Shown here one piece after another: positions 1 through 8,495 of a DNA stretch of 64,000 nucleotides (the stretch's first letter is position 1; each line of letters opens with the position of its first letter). The stretch covers positions 1-64,000 of the forward strand of contig NZ_BANX01000003.1 of assembly GCF_000334455.1 (NCBI RefSeq). Reading direction: 5' to 3'. The notes beneath the pieces are model-generated. The model worked only from the letters and a program-made list of their open reading frames with translations. It ran no database searches and was not told the DNA's origin. This DNA comes from Gordonia soli NBRC 108243 (GTDB lineage: Bacteria; Actinomycetota; Actinomycetes; Mycobacteriales; Mycobacteriaceae). The translations under genes and the position numbers were made by a program.

Positions 1-2
1 GG

Positions 3-911
3 TTACTCCCGAACGTAGACACGCAGCGTGACATACGACGTCACGCCTGCCAACAGGATTCCGGTGATGATCAACCACGGAGCCACGAACAAGACGTCGG
101 ACGCACCGATGCGCGCCAGGATGTTCACCCCGTAGAGATCGCGGAGCGCATTGTCGAAGAACACCACCTTGGCCGTGAACAATCCCGCGATGGCGAGAAC
201 GGCGCCCACGAGCGACGCCACCACCGCCTCCAGGAGGAACGGCAACTGCGTGTACCACCGTGTGGCACCGACCAATCGCATGATCGACACCTCGGTCCGA
301 CGGGTGAACGCAGCTATCTGCACGGTGTTGACGATCAGCAGGATCGCGGCGAGGGCCAGCACCAGGGCTATCGCGAACGCCGCGTTGCGCGTTCCGTCCA
401 AGACGCTGAAGATCCGTTTCACCAACTCACGTTGGTCGAGCACGCCGTCGACACCGAGATCCTTGCGGTCCTTGAACTCGTCGAGCACCGTGCCGAAGGA
501 GTTGGAGTCCGACATCCGTACCTTCAGCGACGCCGGGATGGTGCCCTCGCGGATATTATCGGCGATGTCGGGGTTGTCACGGAAGGTCTGCTTGGCGTTC
601 TCGAAGGCCTTGTCGCGGTCGATGAAGGTCACCGACCCGACACCGGGCTGCTTCTCCAGGTCGGTGCGCAGCGTCGAGCACGGCGCCGACTGGCAGTTCG
701 GATCGGCATCGGAGACGGCGTCGTTGAGGAAGAACTGCATCTCGACACGGTCGAGGAAGATCTTCTGACTCTTGTCCGCCATCTGGATCACCAGCAGACC
801 GCCGCCGAAGATGCCGAGGGTGATCGCCGTCGTCAGGATCATCGCGATGGTCATCGTGACGTTGCGGCGCAGTCCGTTGAGAACCTCGCTGATGATGAAG
901 TTCGCTCGCAT
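3..911 (-). CDS. ftsX: Cell division protein FtsX
   Basis: Membrane partner of the FtsE ATPase. FtsEX couples ATP hydrolysis in the cytoplasm to activation of peptidoglycan hydrolases outside during septation. The 302-residue protein has the family layout: a short cytoplasmic N-terminus, TM1 (about 20-42), a large outer domain (about 43-175) with a Cys pair at 73 and 78, and three C-terminal TM segments (about 176-199, 223-247, 272-297). The motif TRRTEVSIMRLVGAT after TM2 is the conserved coupling region of FtsX. It starts at an ATG 55 bp after the ftsE stop on the same strand, so ftsE-ftsX form one transcription unit. The reading frame is complete at the window edge. Confidence 0.95.
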   Translation of the reverse strand: MRANFIISEVLNGLRRNVTMTIAMILTTAITLGIFGGGLLVIQMADKSQKIFLDRVEMQFFLNDAVSDADPNCQSAPCSTLRTDLEKQPGVGSVTFIDRDKAFENAKQTFRDNPDIADNIREGTIPASLKVRMSDSNSFGTVLDEFKDRKDLGVDGVLDQRELVKRIFSVLDGTRNAAFAIALVLALAAILLIVNTVQIAAFTRRTEVSIMRLVGATRWYTQLPFLLEAVVASLVGAVLAIAGLFTAKVVFFDNALRDLYGVNILARIGASDVLFVAPWLIITGILLAGVTSYVTLRVYVRE

Positions 912-966
912 GCTCGCTCAGGTGTCCTTTACCGGGTCGGGGGTCGGGTCGTCCGTCGGGCGGGCG

Positions 967-1653
967 TCAGCCGATCCCGTACACACCCTGCGGGTCGTTG
1001 CGGACCAGTCGGCCGTTGTCGAACTCGAGCACTCGCCGGCGCATGGCGTCGACGATGTGGCGGTCGTGGGTCGCCATCACCACCGTGGTGCCCCGACGGT
1101 TGACGCGGTCGAGGACGTCGACGATCTCCTCGCTGGTCTCCGGGTCCAGGTTTCCGGTCGGCTCGTCGGCCAGCAGCACCAGCGGCCGGTTGACGATGGC
1201 GCGGGCGATCGCCACACGCTGCATCTCACCACCGGACAGCTCGGTCGGCATACGGTCGGCCTTGCCCGCGAGACCCACGTAGTCGAGCACCTCCGGGACC
1301 ACGCGTTTGATGGTCTGCGGCGACTTGCCGATGACCTCGAGTGCGAAGGCCACGTTGTCGGCGACCGACTTCTGCTGCAGCAGCCGGAAGTCCTGGAACA
1401 CACAGCCGATCGACTGGCGCAGTTTCGGCACCGTTCGACCACGCAGTCGGTTCACGTGGAACTCGCCGACGTAGACATCACCCTCGGTGGGCCTGTCCTC
1501 TTTGAGCAGCAACCGGAAGAAGGTCGACTTGCCGGAACCAGACGGTCCGATGAGGAACGCGAATTCGCCCTTCTCGACCTCGAGGCTGAGGTCGGAGAGC
1601 GCTGGTCGGCTGGAAGCCTTGTACTTCATCGTGACGTTGTCCAGCTTGATCAC
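967..1653 (-). CDS. ftsE: Cell division ATP-binding protein FtsE
   Basis: ABC-type ATPase that works with FtsX in the divisome. Visible motifs: Walker [10 protein letters not shown] (about 36-44), Q-loop region CVFQDF, signature LSGGEMQR, Walker [13 protein letters not shown] and switch His in [10 protein letters not shown] chose the GTG at 1653 ([12 protein letters not shown]) instead of an upstream start because FtsE proteins begin at this position. It gives 228 residues, close to the mycobacterial protein as I remember it. A TACACT -10-like hexamer lies 8 nt upstream of the GTG (1662-1667), so a near-leaderless transcript is possible. Confidence 0.95.
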   Translation of the reverse strand: MIKLDNVTMKYKASSRPALSDLSLEVEKGEFAFLIGPSGSGKSTFFRLLLKEDRPTEGDVYVGEFHVNRLRGRTVPKLRQSIGCVFQDFRLLQQKSVADNVAFALEVIGKSPQTIKRVVPEVLDYVGLAGKADRMPTELSGGEMQRVAIARAIVNRPLVLLADEPTGNLDPETSEEIVDVLDRVNRRGTTVVMATHDRHIVDAMRRRVLEFDNGRLVRNDPQGVYGIG

Positions 1654-1737
1654 GGTGAGCCAGTGTAACCACGGCGGCTGAGAACCACGTTCAGGCACGA
1701 CCCGGCATGTCTTCGCCCAGGTCAAGCCGTCTGGCGA

Positions 1738-2322
1738 TCACCGTCGAGGCGTCGAGGTCTCCGACGGATACGGCAATCCGAGATTCGGTAGCGGCACGCC
1801 GGGCAGACCGGGAACCGTGGTCGGTGTCGACCGCGAACCCGTCTGCGGTCCTTGGTCGCCGACGTCGGGTTCTCCCGTCGCGCCACCGGCTCCGGACTCG
1901 TCCGAGGTGCTCGGCACCGACGGCGACGACGACGACGACGATGTCGACGTCGGTGAGGTGCTCGACGGCGTCCACGTCTCCGTCGGTGTCGGTGTGGTGC
2001 GCACCGGGGTCGGACGCTGCGGTGGCTCGACGACGCCGTACCGCTCCGAGGTGTACCCGTAGAGGGCGAGCATACCGACGAAGGCCACGACCAGGATGAA
2101 CGTGCTCGTCCGGATCCGCGTACGCCACAGATGACGCCAGTCGCGTCGGGGCGGATCGGTGTGCTGGTCGTCGGCCGCGGCGTCGGTCACCGTGGGGATC
2201 TCGCCGGTCGGGGTCTCGTCCGGCGGCGGCACCGAGCCGGCCGACGGACGGATGTTGCGGGTGGGCGGCGTCGGATCGTCGGGCCGCGGGGTCTCGCCGG
2301 GTGGCTGGGTCGGGTCACTCAC
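1738..2322 (-). CDS. Ser/Thr/Pro-rich single-pass membrane protein
   Basis: I do not know a function. The 194-residue protein has a Pro/Asp/Thr-rich cytoplasmic N-terminus, one TM segment (TFILVVAFVGMLALYGY) and an outer low-complexity tail of Thr, Pro, Ser and Gly, including a run of six serines. This suggests a cell-wall-spanning, possibly O-glycosylated stalk. The GTG start at 2322 overlaps the mscS stop as GTGAGTGA, which supports translational coupling and sets the start. Its place between mscS and ftsE matches a proline-rich membrane protein at the same position in mycobacteria (Rv3103c type, from memory), so a role near the division machinery is possible but unproven. Confidence 0.8.
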   Translation of the reverse strand: MSDPTQPPGETPRPDDPTPPTRNIRPSAGSVPPPDETPTGEIPTVTDAAADDQHTDPPRRDWRHLWRTRIRTSTFILVVAFVGMLALYGYTSERYGVVEPPQRPTPVRTTPTPTETWTPSSTSPTSTSSSSSSPSVPSTSDESGAGGATGEPDVGDQGPQTGSRSTPTTVPGLPGVPLPNLGLPYPSETSTPRR

Positions 2323-3280
2323 CGGACTCACCCCCGGTTCGGTCGAAGCCGCTGCGTTCGAGAGTGGCCGGGGGCGCCGAGCCGGACTCGACCTCGCGAC
2401 CGGGTGCGACGGTGATCCCCTCGATCGCCAGGGCACGCACGATCCTGATCCGCAGGGCACGACTGATCTCGAACTGCTTGCCGGGCAAGGTGCGGGCGAC
2501 CATCCGGACGGTCACGGAGTCGAGCTCCAGATCGATGACCCCCAGTGGCGCCGGCGCATCGAGCAGAAGCCGGTGCAGGGCGGGGTTGTCGAAGAAGTCG
2601 CGGCCGACCTGCTCGAGGACCTCGTTCGCCTTCGCGATGTCGGCCTCTGCCGGGATCGGGACGTCGACCACCGCCCGCGCCCAGTCCTTGGAGAGATTGG
2701 TCGCCTTCACGATCTGCCCGTTGGGAACGGTGACGACCTCGCCGTCACCGGTGCGCAGCTTGGTGATGCGCAGGGTGACGTCCTCGACGGTGCCCTCGGC
2801 CGGTTCGGTGCTGCCGACCACTGCGAGGGTCACCACGTCGCCGTAGCCGTACTGCTTCTCGGCCACGATGAAGAACCCGGCGAGCAGGTCCTGCACCACT
2901 CGCTGCGCGCCGAATCCGAGCGCGGCACCGAGGACGGCGCTGGGCCCGACGAGGCCGGTGATCGGGACACCGAGGACTCCGAGGATACGGATCCCGCAGA
3001 CCAGCGCGACGATGATGATCGCTGCCCAACAGACCACCTGCACCACTGCGCGCCGGTGTTTCGCAGCCTCGGACTGCACGATGTTGTCCTGGGCGTCGAA
3101 CTTGCGATCGACACGCTCGGCATAGCGGTCGCCGCCCCAGCGCAGGACGCGGACCATGAGGAGGGCAGCCAGCACCCACAGGACGATCTCCAGCCCGCTG
3201 GTGGCCAACCATCGGAACAGACGGTCGCCGCCGGTCCCGCTCAGGTCGAAGGCGAGGACGTCGATCTCACGCATCGGCAT
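2315..3280 (-). CDS. mscS: Mechanosensitive ion channel, MscS family
   Basis: Small-conductance mechanosensitive channel that releases solutes on hypo-osmotic shock. The 321-residue protein has an N-terminal TM (about 27-45), a second TM (about 83-105), and the pore helix with the Gly/Ala-rich pattern [22 protein letters not shown] that lines MscS pores. The beta domain follows, with [26 protein letters not shown], the strongest family signature. The ATG at 3280 overlaps the end of prfB (an alternative ATG lies at 3274). Its stop overlaps the next gene by 8 nt. The run prfB-mscS-membrane protein-ftsE-ftsX therefore reads as one operon. Confidence 0.92.
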   Translation of the reverse strand: MPMREIDVLAFDLSGTGGDRLFRWLATSGLEIVLWVLAALLMVRVLRWGGDRYAERVDRKFDAQDNIVQSEAAKHRRAVVQVVCWAAIIIVALVCGIRILGVLGVPITGLVGPSAVLGAALGFGAQRVVQDLLAGFFIVAEKQYGYGDVVTLAVVGSTEPAEGTVEDVTLRITKLRTGDGEVVTVPNGQIVKATNLSKDWARAVVDVPIPAEADIAKANEVLEQVGRDFFDNPALHRLLLDAPAPLGVIDLELDSVTVRMVARTLPGKQFEISRALRIRIVRALAIEGITVAPGREVESGSAPPATLERSGFDRTGGESGE

Positions 3281-4412
3281 CAGCGGTGGCCATCCTCCAC
3301 CTGATACCCGCCTCGATGAACTCGTCGATGTTCCCGTCCAGGACCGCGGTCGGATTGTTGTTCTCGACGCCGGTCCGCAGGTCCTTCACCATCTGGTACG
3401 GGTGCAGGACATACGAGCGCATCTGGTTGCCCCAGCTGGAACCGCCGTCGCTCTTGAGGGCGTCGAGCTCGGCGCGCTCTTCCTGGCGCTTGCGCTCGAG
3501 CAACTTGGCCTGCAGGACGCGCATGGCCGCCGCCTTGTTCTGCAGCTGGCTCTTCTCGTTCTGACACGTCACGACGATGCCGGTCGGCGTATGGGTCAGC
3601 CGCACCGCCGAGTCGGTGGTGTTCACCGACTGTCCGCCGGGGCCCGACGACCGGTACACGTCGACGCGGATGTCGGTCTCGGGGATGTCGATGTGGTCGG
3701 TGGTCTCCACCACCGGCAGGATCTCGACCTCGGCGAACGACGTCTGCCGCCGACTCTGGTTGTCGAACGGGCTGATCCGGACCAGGCGATGGGTGCCCTG
3801 CTCCACCGACAGGGTGCCGTACATGTACGGCGCCTTCACGGCGAAGGTGGCGCTCTTCAGGCCGGCCTCTTCGGCGTAGGAGGTGTCGTAGACCTCGACA
3901 CCGTAGCTGTGCTGTTCGGCCCACCGGATATACATACGCATCAACATCTGGGCCCAGTCGGCGGCGTCGACACCGCCGGCGCCGGAGCGGATGTTGACCA
4001 GGGCGTCGCGCTGGTCGTATTCACCCGCCAACATCGTCTTGACCTCCATGGCCTCGATGTCGGCGCGCAGGGAGGCGCGTTCGGAGTCGGCGTCGGCGAC
4101 CGCCTCGGTGCGCGCGTCGCCCTCTTCGGCCTCGGCGAGTTCGTAGAGCACCGGGAGGTCGTCGAGCCGCTGCCGGAGTTCGCTGACGCGTCGGTACTCG
4201 GCCTGCGCGTGGGACAGTTCGCTGGTGACCCGCTGAGCGTGTTCCTGGTCGTTCCACAGTTCGGGGTCGGATGCCTGCATCTCGAGTTCGTCGATCCGAC
4301 GACGCAGCTCCTCGAGATCGAGCACCTTCTCCACGGTGGTCAGGGTGGAGTCGAGGGATTCGAGATCAGTGGTCGCGTCGGGATGCACGGTGTTCAAGGA
4401 TACCGATCGCAT
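3267..4412 (-). CDS. prfB: Peptide chain release factor 2
   Basis: RF2 recognises UGA and UAA stop codons and triggers peptidyl-tRNA hydrolysis on the ribosome. The GGQ catalytic motif is in [18 protein letters not shown], and the RF2 core [17 protein letters not shown] is present. The ATG at 4412 has a GGGAG Shine-Dalgarno about 9 nt upstream and gives 381 residues. A GTG at 4388 (VHPDATTDL) matches the usual mycobacterial N-terminus but has no Shine-Dalgarno. The frame is continuous, so the programmed +1 frameshift that autoregulates RF2 in many bacteria is absent, as is common in actinobacteria. Confidence 0.95.
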   Translation of the reverse strand: MRSVSLNTVHPDATTDLESLDSTLTTVEKVLDLEELRRRIDELEMQASDPELWNDQEHAQRVTSELSHAQAEYRRVSELRQRLDDLPVLYELAEAEEGDARTEAVADADSERASLRADIEAMEVKTMLAGEYDQRDALVNIRSGAGGVDAADWAQMLMRMYIRWAEQHSYGVEVYDTSYAEEAGLKSATFAVKAPYMYGTLSVEQGTHRLVRISPFDNQSRRQTSFAEVEILPVVETTDHIDIPETDIRVDVYRSSGPGGQSVNTTDSAVRLTHTPTGIVVTCQNEKSQLQNKAAAMRVLQAKLLERKRQEERAELDALKSDGGSSWGNQMRSYVLHPYQMVKDLRTGVENNNPTAVLDGNIDEFIEAGIRWRMATADADA

Positions 4413-4480
4413 CGACCGCTTCTCCCGGACGGCGTCATCGGGCTGCGTGATCGCGCGGCCGAGGTGCGCCGGGTGCGAAC

Positions 4481-4885
4481 TCAGGCGGGCGGGCGCGGAC
4501 CGGTGTCCTCGGCACCGATGGGCGGCGGCGGGGGCAGCTCGCCGAACTGCCATGAGGTCGAGGCCTTGCCGGGCTTGTAGACGACGGCGAGGTCGGCACC
4601 GATCTGCGGCCACGGATCGTTCTCGCCGACGACGAGCGTCCCGTAGACCTCGGCGGGCTGCGTCTGCGGGCCGTTGATGGTGCCGGAGATGGTGCAGAAG
4701 CGCTCGCCCTTCTTGTCGCCGTGGTCGGGTCGGTCGCTGACACCGGTCACCGTGAAGGTGCCCTGGACGAAGGAACCGGCGCGCCCGCCGCCGAGCGGTC
4801 GCGGCGAACGCCCACGCTGCCACTGGAAGACGAGGACGACCACGAGCACGGCCAGGATCAGACTGAATGCCACCGCGGTCCACAT
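4481..4885 (-). CDS. Small single-pass membrane protein, unknown function
   Basis: I do not recognise a family. The 134-residue product begins [20 protein letters not shown], a clear TM or uncleaved signal segment, followed by a basic stretch. An outer domain follows that contains [17 protein letters not shown] and ends in a Pro-rich tail ([13 protein letters not shown]). A second possible ATG lies 21 nt upstream at 4906. That start would overlap the divergent hisN start codon within a shared CATG. It lies 68 bp upstream of prfB on the same strand, so it may be the first gene of the prfB operon. Confidence 0.7.
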   Translation of the reverse strand: MWTAVAFSLILAVLVVVLVFQWQRGRSPRPLGGGRAGSFVQGTFTVTGVSDRPDHGDKKGERFCTISGTINGPQTQPAEVYGTLVVGENDPWPQIGADLAVVYKPGKASTSWQFGELPPPPPIGAEDTGPRPPA

Positions 4886-4891
4886 GCCCAG

Positions 4892-4904
4892 TACCCTACC
4901 GGTC
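4892..4904 (+). promoter_or_regulatory. Leaderless promoter of hisN
   Basis: TACCCT (4892-4897) fits the actinobacterial -10 pattern TANNNT. It is separated by exactly 7 nt from the hisN ATG at 4905. There is no Shine-Dalgarno in the gap, so transcription probably starts at the A of the ATG. Confidence 0.6.
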
Positions 4905-5708
4905 ATGTCCGATTCGGCCGGTGCGATCGACACCCGCGACGACCTCGAGCTCGCGCTGTCCCTCGCGGACTCCGCCGACGCGCTCACCATCCAACGCTTC
5001 GGCGCCGTCGACCTGCGCGTCGACGACAAGCCCGACCTCACGCCGGTGACCGACGCCGACCTCGCGTGCGAACAGCTCATCCGCGAGCGCCTCGCCGCCC
5101 GTCGGCCCGGTGATGCCGTGCTCGGCGAGGAGTTCGGAGGCGACCAGTTGCTCGAAGGCCGCCAGTGGGTGGTCGACCCGATCGACGGGACGAAGAACTT
5201 CGTCCGAGGCGTACCGATCTGGGCGACGCTGATCGCCCTGCTCGTCGACGGCGTGCCGACGGTCGGCATCGTCTCGGCCCCCGCACTGCACCGACGCTGG
5301 TGGGCCGCAGCCGGTTCCGGCGCCCACGCTACCGTGGACGGCGGGATGCCGCGGCGCCTGCAGGTCTCCGGGGTCGGGGCGCTCGGCTCGGCCAGCCTGG
5401 CGTTCTCGAGTCTGTCCGGGTGGGCCGACCGCGGCATCCGCGACAGATTCATCGCGCTGACCGACGAGGTCTGGCGGGTGCGCGGCTACGGCGACTTCTA
5501 CAACTACTGCCTGGTGGCCGAGGGAGCGGTCGACGTCACCGCCGAACCCGAGGTCTCCCTCTGGGACCTCGCCCCGCTCGACATCATCGTCCGGGAGGCC
5601 GGTGGACGCTTCACCGACCTCTCGGGTTCCGAGGGGCCGGCCGGCGGCAGCGCGGTGGCCTCCAACGGTCAGCTGCACGACGACGTGCTCGGCGCCCTGC
5701 GCGGCTGA
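4905..5708 (+). CDS. hisN: Histidinol-phosphatase, inositol-monophosphatase-like fold
   Basis: Removes phosphate from histidinol phosphate in histidine biosynthesis. It belongs to the Mg-dependent inositol monophosphatase superfamily. The metal-binding motifs are all visible: GEE (about 74-76), the signature [11 protein letters not shown] (Asp at 91 and 94) and a C-terminal [15 protein letters not shown]. At 267 residues it has the family's length. The start is set by a leaderless promoter. Upstream of fadE24-fadE23 the arrangement resembles mycobacterial Rv3137/Rv3139/Rv3140, and the Rv3137 product is the histidinol-phosphatase (recalled). A general monophosphatase role cannot be excluded from sequence alone. 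Confidence 0.85.
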   Translation: MSDSAGAIDTRDDLELALSLADSADALTIQRFGAVDLRVDDKPDLTPVTDADLACEQLIRERLAARRPGDAVLGEEFGGDQLLEGRQWVVDPIDGTKNFVRGVPIWATLIALLVDGVPTVGIVSAPALHRRWWAAAGSGAHATVDGGMPRRLQVSGVGALGSASLAFSSLSGWADRGIRDRFIALTDEVWRVRGYGDFYNYCLVAEGAVDVTAEPEVSLWDLAPLDIIVREAGGRFTDLSGSEGPAGGSAVASNGQLHDDVLGALRG

Positions 5709-5739
5709 GCGACAACAGATCCCGGCGACCGCCGGACCG

Positions 5740-6399
5740 TCAGATCTCGGTACCCGACTCTGTCTCCAGGATCTTCAGCTCGGTGGCCGGGTCCTTCATG
5801 TCGCCGAGCCGCGCGTAGTGCACGCCGGTGCCCGCATCGGACAGCACTGCCTGATGGATCGGCACGGCGACTCGCGGCGCCATCGCCCGCAGGTAGTCCA
5901 CCGACTCGCTGAGCTTCATCCACGGCGCCGCCGACGGCAGCGCGAGCACGTCGATCCGCTCGAACGGGATGTAGAACGAGTCGCCCGGATGCATGAACCG
6001 TCCCGGACCGTCGGCGGTGCCGAGGACGTAGGCGACGTTGTCCACGACCGGGATCTCAGGATGGATCACCGCGTGCCGTCCGCCGGTGATGCGCGTGCTG
6101 ACCGACTTGATGGCGAACTCCGCGCCGCTGTGCGCCGCCGTCCACTCCCCTGCGACCCGATCACCGTTGAGCTGCTCGGTGGTCTGCGGGTCGGCGTAGA
6201 GCACCGCATCCGGATTCGCCGACACCAGATCGGGCAGTCGATCGACGTCGACGTGATCGGGGTGCTGGTGGGTGATCAGGATGGCGTCGAGACCGTCGAT
6301 GCCCTCGAATCCGTTGGAGAGGGTGCCGGGGTCGAACAAAATGCGAGTCCCGTCGAGCTCGACCAACAGGCAGGAATGACCGAAGTGGGTGATCTCCAT
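5740..6399 (-). CDS. MBL-fold metal-dependent hydrolase
   Basis: Member of the metallo-beta-lactamase superfamily, of the compact UlaG/YtkL-like type. The 219-residue protein opens with MEITHFGHSCLLVELDGTRILFDPG and has the metal-binding motif HQHPDH (about 44-49) after ILIT. Further His residues that complete such sites occur later (AAHSGAE; MHPGDSFYIP; PIHQAVLSD). Substrate unknown; family members act on lactones, phosphoesters or thioesters. It is convergent with hisN across a 31-bp gap and has no close operon partner downstream. Confidence 0.85.
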   Translation of the reverse strand: MEITHFGHSCLLVELDGTRILFDPGTLSNGFEGIDGLDAILITHQHPDHVDVDRLPDLVSANPDAVLYADPQTTEQLNGDRVAGEWTAAHSGAEFAIKSVSTRITGGRHAVIHPEIPVVDNVAYVLGTADGPGRFMHPGDSFYIPFERIDVLALPSAAPWMKLSESVDYLRAMAPRVAVPIHQAVLSDAGTGVHYARLGDMKDPATELKILETESGTEI

Positions 6400-6443
6400 G
6401 CATCCACTCTGTCACTCGGGAACCGGGCCCGACGGCTGTCGGC

Positions 6444-6935
6444 TCAGGTGATGTCCGGGAAGAGACCCCATCCGGCGACGACGTCGGCGATCCGGAGGAC
6501 CCCGTAACCGATCCACACGGTGAGGACGACCAGGGCGACCTTCGCCACGGTCCGATGTCGAAGTCGCGCGACCAGCGTCGTCTGGCCGGTGACGAGCGCG
6601 ACGAACCCGACCGCCGCGACCGCGATCACGGTGGTCAGCAGCAACGGGCCGAAGACGTTGAAGGCGAACGCCTGCCCGACCTCGCCGTGGGCCAGCGCCA
6701 CCCAGCTCCGCGTCAGCCCGCAGCCGGGGCACGGCAAGCCGGTCATCCGACGGAACGGACACAGCTCCGGACCATGCGCCACCGCGTCCGGGCTGAGCGA
6801 CGCGGCCACGCCGACTGCCGCGACGCCCGCCAGGACCAGCCCCCCGGCCGCCCACCGCGACGGCCCGACGACCGACGGATCGGGGCGACGGGGGGCATCG
6901 GCGACGCCCGGTGCACCGGGGTGGTGAGAAGACAC
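6444..6935 (-). CDS. DUF2752 membrane protein
   Basis: The 163-residue protein carries the DUF2752 signature CPFRRMTGLPCPGCGLTRSW between TM segments: an N-terminal TM, then two after the Cys motif. No biochemical function is established for the family; the spaced cysteines suggest a metal or disulfide site. I set the start at GTG 6935 (VSSHHPGAPGV) because TACGCT (6942-6947) sits 6 nt upstream, the leaderless pattern. A longer frame from a TTG at 6989 would run towards the fadE operator region. It is divergent from the fadE operon. Confidence 0.82.
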   Translation of the reverse strand: MSSHHPGAPGVADAPRRPDPSVVGPSRWAAGGLVLAGVAAVGVAASLSPDAVAHGPELCPFRRMTGLPCPGCGLTRSWVALAHGEVGQAFAFNVFGPLLLTTVIAVAAVGFVALVTGQTTLVARLRHRTVAKVALVVLTVWIGYGVLRIADVVAGWGLFPDIT

Positions 6936-6993
6936 CAGACCAGCGTAGATGGGACGGTGCGACCGTTGTGTCCCACGAGTGCGTGACAAGCTC

Positions 6994-7032
6994 CTTACCG
7001 GAGAGTAAGGTCAGTTCTTACTACCGAGTAAG
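6994..7032. promoter_or_regulatory. Twin 16-bp palindromic operators upstream of fadE24
   Basis: Two inverted repeats of the form CTTAC-N6-GTAAG occur at 6994-7009 (CTTACCGGAGAGTAAG) and 7017-7032 (CTTACTACCGAGTAAG). Their centres are 23 bp apart, about two helical turns. The first extends to 18 bp with flanking C/G. They lie 50-90 bp upstream of the fadE24 start. Such paired sites are typical of a TetR- or GntR-type repressor; the regulator is not encoded nearby. Confidence 0.75.
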
Positions 7033-7081
7033 ATCGGTGTCGAAGATCGACCTCGTCAGAGAATTCGTCAGAGAAACAGTG

Positions 7082-8461
7082 GTGAACATGACAACGCACA
7101 CCGAACCGCGCGACACCTCCGCCGTCGGCAAGAACCCTCGTCGCCGTAACGCCATCGGCACCGCGATGCGGGTGCTGACGACCGTGACCGGTTCCGAGTT
7201 CGCGGACAAGTACAAGATCCGTGAGCCGCTCAACCGGATCGCGTACCAGGGCACCAAGACAGGCTTCCAGACCCTCGGTGCGGCCAACCGCGCGTTCAAG
7301 GCGGCCCAGGGTGGCGGCTCGGGTGAGCCCAAGCGTCTCACCACCACGCCGAAGGGGTACTTCAACCTCAACCCCGACGACGAGCAGCAGATGATCGCGG
7401 AGACCGTCCGCGAGTTCGGGCAGGAGATCCTGCGTCCCGCTGCCTACGACGCCGACAACGCCGCCGCCGCACCCGAGGACATCCTCAAGCGCTCGGCCGA
7501 GCTCGGCGTCACCCTGATCAACGTCCCCGAGGACTTCGAGGGCGCCGCCACCGAGCGTGGCGTGGTCACCAACGCGCTGGTCGCCGAGGCGATGGCCTAT
7601 GGCGACATGGGGCTGGCGCTGCCTCTGCTCGCACCGTCGGGCGTGGCGACCACCCTGACCAACTTCGGCAGCGATGCACAGCAGCGCACCTATCTGCCCG
7701 ACTTCGCGAGCGAGAACGTGCCGCAGTCGGCGGTCGTCATCGCCGAGCCACGTCCGCTCTTCGACGCCTTCGCGCTGGAGACCAAGGCCACCCGCGTCCC
7801 GAGCGGCTACCGCCTCAACGGTGTGAAGTCGTTCGTCCCGGCCGCCGGTTCGTCCGAGCTCTTCATCGTCGGCGCTCAGCTCGACGGCCGCCCGGCGTTG
7901 TTCCTGGTGGAGTCGGACAGCAAGGGCCTCATCGTCGAGGCCGATCCGGGCATGGGTGTCCGCGCCGCGGGCATCGGCCGAATCCTGTTGCAGGACGTCG
8001 CCGTCCCGACGACGGCGCTCATCGGCGAGTCCGAGGGTGACGAGGCGTTCGCCGCCTACCGCGACGTGGTCCGTCTGTCCCGACTGGGATGGTCGGTACT
8101 GGCCGCCGGCACCGCGAAGGCAGTCCTCGACTACGTGATCCCCTACGTCAACGAGCGTGAGGCGTTCGGCGAGCCGATCTCGAACCGTCAAGCCGTCGCC
8201 TTCATGGTCGCCACCATCGCGACCGAGGTCGACTCGATCCGCCTGGTGACGCTGCGCGGTGCCGCCCGCGCCGAGCAGGGCCTGTCGTTCGCCCGTGAGG
8301 CCGCGCTGGCCCGCAAGCTGACCATCGACAAGGGTCTGCAGATCGGTCTCGACGGCATCCAGCTCCTGGGTGGCCACGGCTTCACCAAGGAGCACCCGGT
8401 CGAGCGGTGGTACCGCGACCTGCGCGGTGCCGGTATCGGCGAAGGCGTCGTCGTCCTCTGA
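7082..8461 (+). CDS. fadE24: Acyl-CoA dehydrogenase, FadE24-like
   Basis: FAD-dependent acyl-CoA dehydrogenase of fatty-acid beta-oxidation. The 459-residue protein has an extended basic N-terminus, then the dehydrogenase domains: N-terminal helical (EQQMIAETVREFGQEIL), central beta (VVIAEPRPLFDAFAL) and C-terminal helical ending GIQLLGGHGFTKEHPVERWYRDLR. GTG 7082 has GAGA 7 nt upstream; ATG 7088 is an alternative. It forms an operon with the next dehydrogenase. In mycobacteria the pair fadE24-fadE23 is conserved, and the two products may form a heteromeric enzyme, as other paired actinobacterial FadE proteins do (inference). Confidence 0.9.
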   Translation: MNMTTHTEPRDTSAVGKNPRRRNAIGTAMRVLTTVTGSEFADKYKIREPLNRIAYQGTKTGFQTLGAANRAFKAAQGGGSGEPKRLTTTPKGYFNLNPDDEQQMIAETVREFGQEILRPAAYDADNAAAAPEDILKRSAELGVTLINVPEDFEGAATERGVVTNALVAEAMAYGDMGLALPLLAPSGVATTLTNFGSDAQQRTYLPDFASENVPQSAVVIAEPRPLFDAFALETKATRVPSGYRLNGVKSFVPAAGSSELFIVGAQLDGRPALFLVESDSKGLIVEADPGMGVRAAGIGRILLQDVAVPTTALIGESEGDEAFAAYRDVVRLSRLGWSVLAAGTAKAVLDYVIPYVNEREAFGEPISNRQAVAFMVATIATEVDSIRLVTLRGAARAEQGLSFAREAALARKLTIDKGLQIGLDGIQLLGGHGFTKEHPVERWYRDLRGAGIGEGVVVL

Positions 8462-8495
8462 CGACCTCCGGGACACTCACCGAAAGACGATCACA

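Noticed and set aside
4256-4412. Programmed +1 frameshift site in prfB
   Set aside because: The frame is continuous from the start through the RF2 domains, and I see no in-frame UGA after a CUU-type slippery codon.
6995-8476. 493-codon minus-strand frame opposite fadE24
   Set aside because: Composition is typical of antisense frames in high-GC genes, and the plus-strand dehydrogenase motifs are unambiguous.
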